This document shows, in pieces, positions 6,785-11,038 of a stretch of 11,038 nucleotides of DNA. Made by a program: the position numbers and the translations under genes. Position 1 is the stretch's first letter. Every line of letters begins with the position of its first letter. The stretch comes from Rikenellaceae bacterium (GTDB lineage: Bacteria > Bacteroidota > Bacteroidia > Bacteroidales > UBA932): positions 1 to 11,038 of the forward strand of contig JAAZIW010000050.1 in the NCBI GenBank assembly GCA_012800665.1. Direction: 5' to 3'. The notes under the pieces are model-generated. The model ran no database searches, was not told the DNA's origin, and was given only the letters and a program-made list of their open reading frames with translations.

Positions 6785-8455
6785 TTATCCGGCTTTGTAA
6801 GAATCCTTTAAAGAAACCGTCTTATTGAATACAGGCTCCGCTTCGGTATGGTCGGGGTCCGGCACATAATAACCGCTCCGCTCGAATTGAACCGGAATAT
6901 CCGACTTGTCTTCCAAAAGTGCCGGCTCAGCCAGACCTTTGCGGATAACAAGGGATTCGGGATTGAGGAAATCTTTATAGTCTTTATCTTCCGGCACCTG
7001 ACTCATATCGGCGAGGGTAAAAAGATGGTCGTAGTCCCGAATTGTGATTTTGCGGGCATGTTCGCCGGAAACCCAATGTATATTACCCCTTACGCTGCGC
7101 CACTCCCCTGTTTTGGGATTTGTGGTAGGGTCGTAGGAACAAATCAATTCGATAATATTACCCTCGGAATCCTTCACCACCTCATCACATTTTATTATAT
7201 AGGTATATTTGAGCCTTACTTCTCCTCCGGGTCTGAGGCGGAAGAATTTTTTGGGCGGCTCTTCCATGAAGTCAGCACGCTCGATATATAATTCTCCGCT
7301 TAAAGGTACCTTGCGGGAAGGCCCTTCGGGCTCAGCAGGATTGAGCGGACAATCGAACCATTCCACTTTCCCCTTCGGCCAATTGCTTATAGTTACCTTG
7401 AGAGGGTCCTGAACAACCATATAACGATTGGAGCGGGCATTCAAATCCTGCCTTACAAACCATTCCAAAAGTTGGATGTCGATGAGCTGTTCACGTTTGC
7501 TCACGCCTATTTTATCGCAGAACATTTTGATGGCCTCGGGAGTGTAGCCGCGCCTTCTTGCTCCGCAAAGGGTAGGCATTCGGGGGTCGTCCCAACCGCT
7601 TACTATACCATCTTCAACAAGCCCCAAAAGTTTTCGCTTACTCATCAAGGTGTAGGTGAGATTGAGCCTTGCAAATTCGTATTGATGGCTGGGGAAAATC
7701 TCCAGAACCTCTATAAACCAGTCGTAAAGCGGACGGTGCACATCAAATTCGAGGGTGCAGATACTATGGGTGATGCGTTCTATTGAGTCGCTCTGACCGT
7801 GGGTATAGTCATACATGGGATATATGCACCATTTATCGCCTGTACGATGATGGTCCACATATTTAATGCGGTACATAATCGGGTCCCTCATCAGCATATT
7901 CGGTGAAGCCATATCTATCTTAGCCCTGAGCACCTTTTCACCTTCTGCATACTTGCCGTCACGCATCTCGCGGAAAAGCTTCAGATTCTCCTCCGGAGTA
8001 CGATTTCTATACGGGCTCTCTATTCCGGGGGTTTCCACAGTGCCGCGGTTTTCCGAAATTTCTTCCTGACTTTGGTCATCCACATAGGCGTTGCCATCAT
8101 TTATCATCTTTTCGGCCCATTCATACAATTGCTCGAAATAATCGGAGGCATACAATTCCTTATCCCACTCAAAGCCCAACCATTTAATGTCTTCCTTGAT
8201 GGCATCCACGTATTCCACATCTTCATTGGAGGGGTTGGTGTCGTCATAGCGAAGATTTGTTTTGCCACCGTACTTTTCCGCAAGGCCGAAATTAATGCAG
8301 AGGCTCTTGGCATGGCCTAAGTGCAAATATCCATTCGGCTCCGGAGGAAAACGGGTAAGTATGCTGTTCACCTTGCCGCTCCGAAGATCTTCTTCCATTA
8401 TTTCCTCAATAAAATTGAGACTCTTCTTTTCTTCTGCTTCCATGTTATTTAACAT
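6785..8455 (-). CDS. glnS: Glutaminyl-tRNA synthetase
   Basis: Class I aminoacyl-tRNA synthetase charging tRNA-Gln with glutamine in the cytoplasm; 556 residues, matching the E. coli enzyme length. It has the class I HIGH signature as HLGH in FPPEPNGYLHLGHAKS (36-51), the DDTNP motif (71-75), the conserved CIYPMYDYTHGQSD (210-223) and SICTLEF (231-237) regions, and the KMSKS loop as LMSKRK (270-275). The C-terminal part is the two-barrel anticodon-binding domain, including IHWVSGEHA (459-467) and NPESLVI (498-504). It aligns with GlnRS rather than GluRS throughout. An ATG at 8443 (residue 5) is an alternative start that would remove only MLNN. It is transcribed towards the ROK gene with 24 bp between stop codons. 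Its presence implies direct tRNA-Gln charging instead of sole reliance on the Asp/Glu-tRNA amidotransferase route. Confidence 0.98.
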   Translation of the reverse strand: MLNNMEAEEKKSLNFIEEIMEEDLRSGKVNSILTRFPPEPNGYLHLGHAKSLCINFGLAEKYGGKTNLRYDDTNPSNEDVEYVDAIKEDIKWLGFEWDKELYASDYFEQLYEWAEKMINDGNAYVDDQSQEEISENRGTVETPGIESPYRNRTPEENLKLFREMRDGKYAEGEKVLRAKIDMASPNMLMRDPIMYRIKYVDHHRTGDKWCIYPMYDYTHGQSDSIERITHSICTLEFDVHRPLYDWFIEVLEIFPSHQYEFARLNLTYTLMSKRKLLGLVEDGIVSGWDDPRMPTLCGARRRGYTPEAIKMFCDKIGVSKREQLIDIQLLEWFVRQDLNARSNRYMVVQDPLKVTISNWPKGKVEWFDCPLNPAEPEGPSRKVPLSGELYIERADFMEEPPKKFFRLRPGGEVRLKYTYIIKCDEVVKDSEGNIIELICSYDPTTNPKTGEWRSVRGNIHWVSGEHARKITIRDYDHLFTLADMSQVPEDKDYKDFLNPESLVIRKGLAEPALLEDKSDIPVQFERSGYYVPDPDHTEAEPVFNKTVSLKDSYKAG

Positions 8456-8502
8456 TAAACGTTAATCTGCGTCTTAAATATATGCCTTATAATAGCAAAA
8501 AA

Positions 8503-8510
8503 CAAAAATA
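8503..8510 (-). promoter_or_regulatory. Candidate -7 element for glnS
   Basis: The minus-strand sequence TATTTTTG fits TAnnTTTG and lies about 48 bases upstream of the glnS ATG. The -33 position is occupied by the TGTGA-N6-TCACA palindrome instead of a TTTG, so the promoter may depend on, or be blocked by, a factor bound there. Confidence 0.45.
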
Positions 8511-8518
8511 ATGAATTC

Positions 8519-8534
8519 TGTGAAAATATTCACA
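8519..8534. promoter_or_regulatory. TGTGA-N6-TCACA palindrome, candidate CRP/FNR-family binding site
   Basis: TGTGAAAATATTCACA contains both half-sites of the enterobacterial CRP consensus with the exact 6-base spacing, and the arms extend to 6 bp (TGTGAA/TTCACA). It sits in the glnS-yicC divergent region. Its centre is about 28 bases upstream of the expected glnS start, over the -33 position, and about 80 bases upstream of the expected yicC start. Bacteroidota encode several Crp/Fnr-family regulators, but which of them would read this site is unknown. Confidence 0.45.
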
Positions 8535-8571
8535 AATAGGAACGATATTTGTCGTAAATTCGCTTTAAAGA

Positions 8572-8602
8572 TTTGGAAGTTAAAAAATATTGTTTACCTT
8601 TG
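8572..8602 (+). promoter_or_regulatory. Bacteroidota-type promoter for yicC
   Basis: TTTG (8572-8575), 19 bases, then TACCTTTG (8595-8602): an exact match to the -33/-7 consensus recognised by the primary sigma factor of Bacteroidota. Transcription should start near 8606-8609, about 46-49 bases before the yicC ATG. It probably drives yicC and the two ABC transporter genes. Confidence 0.75.
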
Positions 8603-8603
8603 C

Positions 8604-8627
8604 AGTGTACTAATAAACTATTACACT
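8604..8627 (+). repeat. Bulged inverted repeat at the expected yicC transcription start
   Basis: AGTG (8604-8607) and TAATA (8611-8615) pair with TATTA (8619-8623) and CACT (8624-8627) around an AAC loop, with a three-base bulge. It begins two bases after the -7 element, so it could be a 5' stem in the mRNA or an operator over the start site. It is short and AT-rich, and may be chance. Confidence 0.3.
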
Positions 8628-8654
8628 ATAATATTGTAAAAACAAGCAGATATA

Positions 8655-9530
8655 ATGATAAAATCCATGACCGGTTACGGCAAGGCGGAAGCAGCGCTTC
8701 CTTCCGGCAAACTCACAATCGAAATCCGCTCGCTGAATTCCAAAAACGCTGACATCTCCATAAAGAGCCAGTTGCTCCCAAAAGAAAAGGAACTTGAAAT
8801 TCGCAATAAAATTGCAGAATCTTTGGTGCGAGGCTCCATCGATGTCTTTCTTGGTTTTGAAGCAAATTCACAAGCCGGCGCCAAAATCATTGATGAAGAA
8901 CTTGTAAAGGAATATTATAAGCAGCTTGCGCAAATCCGCACCTCCCTCCCCTCTTCTAATGTCGAAAGCGACCTTCTGCCAAGCATACTCCGTTTCCCTG
9001 ACATATTGAATTCTCAAACAAGCAATATAATAGATGAAGAGGATTGGCCTGTGGTGGAAACCGCATTCGATGAAGCTCTTGAGAGTATTGACGAATATCG
9101 CACAAAAGAAGGAGCCGCTCTCTATAAAGACATCACATCGCGGATTAGGAATATTCTGAACCTCCAAAAAGAAGTCGAACTTCACGAGCCGGAAAGGCTG
9201 CAGACCGTAAAAGAGAATATTATTAAAGCGGCCGAAGAATGCAAAATAAAATTAGAGCCTGAGCGCTTCGAACAGGAAATGGTCTTTTATCTGCAAAAAC
9301 TGGATATAAGCGAAGAACAGCTGCGTTTGCGCCAGCATTGCAAATATTTTCTTGATACTATAGACAGCGAGCCTTGTCCCGGGAAAAAACTCGGCTTCAT
9401 AATACAGGAGATAGGCCGCGAGATTAACACCACCGGTTCCAAGGCAAATAATGCAGACATTCAAAAGGCGGTTGTGAAAATGAAGGATGAATTGGAGAAA
9501 ATCCGCGAACAAAGCCTCAATATACTCTGA
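8655..9530 (+). CDS. yicC: YicC family endoribonuclease
   Basis: Member of the YicC/YloC family (291 residues, usual length), for which E. coli YicC and Bacillus YloC have been shown to be endoribonucleases acting in small-RNA and mRNA decay. The N-terminal YicC domain opens with SMTGYG (4-9) and RSLNSK (25-30). The C-terminal DUF1732 domain carries DISEEQLRLRQH (217-228), GKKLGFIIQEIGREINTTGS (243-262) and the ending MKDELEKIREQSLNIL (276-291), all highly typical. The central part (about 160-215) is helical and charged, consistent with the family's oligomer-forming arms. A consensus promoter lies directly upstream. The gap to the next gene is 17 bp, so yicC is probably co-transcribed with the ABC exporter genes. 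In many bacteria gmk follows yicC; it does not here. Confidence 0.95.
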   Translation: MIKSMTGYGKAEAALPSGKLTIEIRSLNSKNADISIKSQLLPKEKELEIRNKIAESLVRGSIDVFLGFEANSQAGAKIIDEELVKEYYKQLAQIRTSLPSSNVESDLLPSILRFPDILNSQTSNIIDEEDWPVVETAFDEALESIDEYRTKEGAALYKDITSRIRNILNLQKEVELHEPERLQTVKENIIKAAEECKIKLEPERFEQEMVFYLQKLDISEEQLRLRQHCKYFLDTIDSEPCPGKKLGFIIQEIGREINTTGSKANNADIQKAVVKMKDELEKIREQSLNIL

Positions 9531-9547
9531 CCATTTTACAAGGCAAT

Positions 9548-10273
9548 ATGGCTCTCATAGAACTCAAAGACCTAAACAAGACATATTTCGGGGCCCAGCC
9601 CCTGCATGTGCTCAAAGGCATCAATCTTAGCATAGAAAGAGGCGAATTCGTCTCCATAATGGGCGCCTCAGGCTCCGGAAAGAGCACTCTGCTGAATATT
9701 CTTGGAATTTTAGACAATTACGACACCGGAGAATATTATCTTGACGGCAAACTCATCAAAAACCTAAGCGAGGTGCGTTCAGCCGATTACCGCAATCGCA
9801 TGATAGGCTTTGTCTTCCAATCCTACAATCTGATAGGTTTTAAAACCGCTGTCGAAAATGTGGAACTTCCTCTCTATTATCAGGGAATAGGCCGAAGGAA
9901 GCGCCACAAAATGGCTATGGAATACCTCGAGCGCATGGGGCTAAGCGCATGGGCGGGACATTTCCCGAATGAAATGTCGGGCGGTCAAAAGCAAAGGGTG
10001 GCAATAGCTCGGGCCCTCGTAACCCGTCCCGATATAATTTTAGCAGATGAGCCCACAGGCGCCCTCGATTCCAAGACCGGAGCCGAAATAATGGAGCTTT
10101 TATCCCAGCTCAACCGCAAAGACAATATGACCATAATAGTGGTCACCCACGAAAGCGGTGTAGCGAATGTAAGCAATAAGATAATTCATATAAAAGACGG
10201 TGTGATTGGCTCTATCGAAGAAAACGAAAAACACAATTCAATCCATTACAGCGATATAGGAGCAATAAAATAA
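9548..10273 (+). CDS. MacB/LolD-type ABC transporter ATP-binding protein
   Basis: ATPase subunit (241 residues) of an exporter or mechanotransmission-type ABC system of the MacB/LolD/FtsE class. Motifs: Walker A GASGSGKST (39-47), Q-loop Q91 in FVFQSYNL (88-95), signature MSGGQKQR (143-150, with Met replacing the usual Leu), Walker B IILADE (163-168), D-loop ALDS (172-175) and switch H201 in VVTHE (198-202). The segment ending VFQSYNLI is typical of this class. The last 18 or so residues form a polar tail beyond the conserved fold. A weak purine stretch (AAGG, about 9539-9543) precedes the ATG. The permease gene begins 6 bp after its stop, so the two form one transporter. Substrate is not deducible. 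Confidence 0.95.
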   Translation: MALIELKDLNKTYFGAQPLHVLKGINLSIERGEFVSIMGASGSGKSTLLNILGILDNYDTGEYYLDGKLIKNLSEVRSADYRNRMIGFVFQSYNLIGFKTAVENVELPLYYQGIGRRKRHKMAMEYLERMGLSAWAGHFPNEMSGGQKQRVAIARALVTRPDIILADEPTGALDSKTGAEIMELLSQLNRKDNMTIIVVTHESGVANVSNKIIHIKDGVIGSIEENEKHNSIHYSDIGAIK

Positions 10274-10279
10274 AGGAAA

Positions 10280-11038
10280 ATGCGCGACGCTCTCAAGGAA
10301 ATCTGGACTACTCTCAGCCACAACAAGCTCCGCACCTCACTCACCGGTTTTGCGGTTGCCTGGGGCATCTTCATGCTGATTGCTCTCTTGGGTGCCGGTA
10401 ACGGCCTTCTGAATGCCTTTTCGAGCAATATGGCAGAAGTGGAAGTGTCCTCTATGGCAATATTCCCGGGAAGTATGTCAAAGCCATACGGAGGGCTCAC
10501 AGAAGGCACGCCCATCAGATTCGACATGAAAGATGTGGAGATTCTGAAAAGCAAGGCCTTTGCTGATGTGATAGATGTCGTGAGCCCCAGAATATACAGC
10601 TCGGCAAGCATCAGCTACGGATACGAAAAAGTAACGGCGAATATTGACGGGGCCACCTCCGAACTTAAATCAATCAATAAAATACGCTTGCAACACGGGC
10701 GCTTCATAAGCCCTTATGACGAACTGAACAGAGCCAAGGTTATGGTGATAGGCTCCCGCATGGCGGAAACCCTGCTGGGCGGAGAAGAAGACAATTTAGA
10801 CAGGCTTTTAGGTAGGTATGTAAAAGCAAACGGTTTGGCTTTCAAGGTGGTAGGCATAAGTTACACTGATGAGGGCGACCATTCCAATTATTGCTACGCC
10901 CCTTTTGCTGTGGTACAGTCCATGCGCGGAGGCAGCGACAGAATAGACCAGATTGTGCTCACTTTCCACGGTCTCACGACCAAAAAGCAGAACAGCGATT
11001 TTGAGGAGCGTATCAAACGGGCCATAGCAACAGCACAC
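10280..11038 (+). CDS. MacB-like ABC transporter permease, partial (3' end beyond window)
   Basis: First 253 residues of an inner-membrane permease of the MacB/FtsX superfamily; family members are usually about 400 residues, so roughly the last 150, with transmembrane helices 2-4, lie outside. A short amphipathic start (MRDALKEIWTTLSHNKLRTS) is typical of MacB-like permeases. Transmembrane helix 1 follows (about 21-44), then a periplasmic MacB_PCD-type domain (from about 45) with family-like segments LQHGRFIS (137-144), AKVMVIGS (152-159) and FKVVGI (188-193). AGGAAA at 10274-10279 directly precedes the ATG and may serve as a ribosome binding site. No membrane-fusion protein or outer-membrane TolC homologue is visible here; one may follow. 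Substrate is unknown. Confidence 0.9.
   Translation, partial: MRDALKEIWTTLSHNKLRTSLTGFAVAWGIFMLIALLGAGNGLLNAFSSNMAEVEVSSMAIFPGSMSKPYGGLTEGTPIRFDMKDVEILKSKAFADVIDVVSPRIYSSASISYGYEKVTANIDGATSELKSINKIRLQHGRFISPYDELNRAKVMVIGSRMAETLLGGEEDNLDRLLGRYVKANGLAFKVVGISYTDEGDHSNYCYAPFAVVQSMRGGSDRIDQIVLTFHGLTTKKQNSDFEERIKRAIATAH

Noticed and set aside
8542..8555. ACGA-N6-TCGT short palindrome in the glnS-yicC gap
   Set aside because: Four-base arms are too short to separate from chance in an AT-rich region, and it matches no known operator form.

Overview
The window looks like chromosomal DNA of a member of the order Bacteroidales (Bacteroidota), probably a gut or rumen type. This rests on the protein sequences and on intergenic matches to the Bacteroidota promoter form TTTG-N19-TAnnTTTG, one of them exact; Shine-Dalgarno sequences are weak or absent. 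No 16S rRNA or other species marker is present, so genus is not assigned. There are no tRNA or rRNA genes, insertion sequences, CRISPR arrays or prophage genes, and coding density is high: the largest gap is 199 bp.

Left part (1-5504, minus strand): a tightly packed four-gene block. In transcription order it encodes a two-pass membrane protein with a periplasmic helical domain and no output domain, a TrkH-type potassium transporter, a RecD/Pif1-like helicase, and a periplasmic dipeptidyl peptidase IV cut by the window edge. Two junctions are ATGA overlaps and the third has one base between stop and start, so the four are almost certainly one transcript. The peptidase keeps its catalytic and proline-pocket residues but has an unusually short N-terminus.

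Centre (5505-8654): an 89-bp divergent promoter region carries an 8-bp-arm palindrome lying between and over the two promoters. It separates the left operon from a ROK-family transcriptional regulator on the plus strand, which is a natural candidate to bind there. The ROK gene converges on glnS (glutaminyl-tRNA synthetase, minus strand), leaving 24 bp between them. A 199-bp divergent region between glnS and yicC holds a TGTGA-N6-TCACA palindrome matching the CRP-type consensus, a glnS -7 element and a textbook Bacteroidota promoter for yicC.

Right part (8655-11038, plus strand): yicC (endoribonuclease family), then an ABC ATPase and the first 253 residues of a MacB-like permease. These three have gaps of 17 and 6 bp and are probably co-transcribed. 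The ATPase and permease form one exporter of the MacB/FtsX superfamily with unknown substrate.

No clearly new defence or mobile system is visible. The points most worth a second look are the output-less sensor-like protein coupled to TrkH, the N-terminally short DPP IV, and the two palindromes in the divergent promoter regions.
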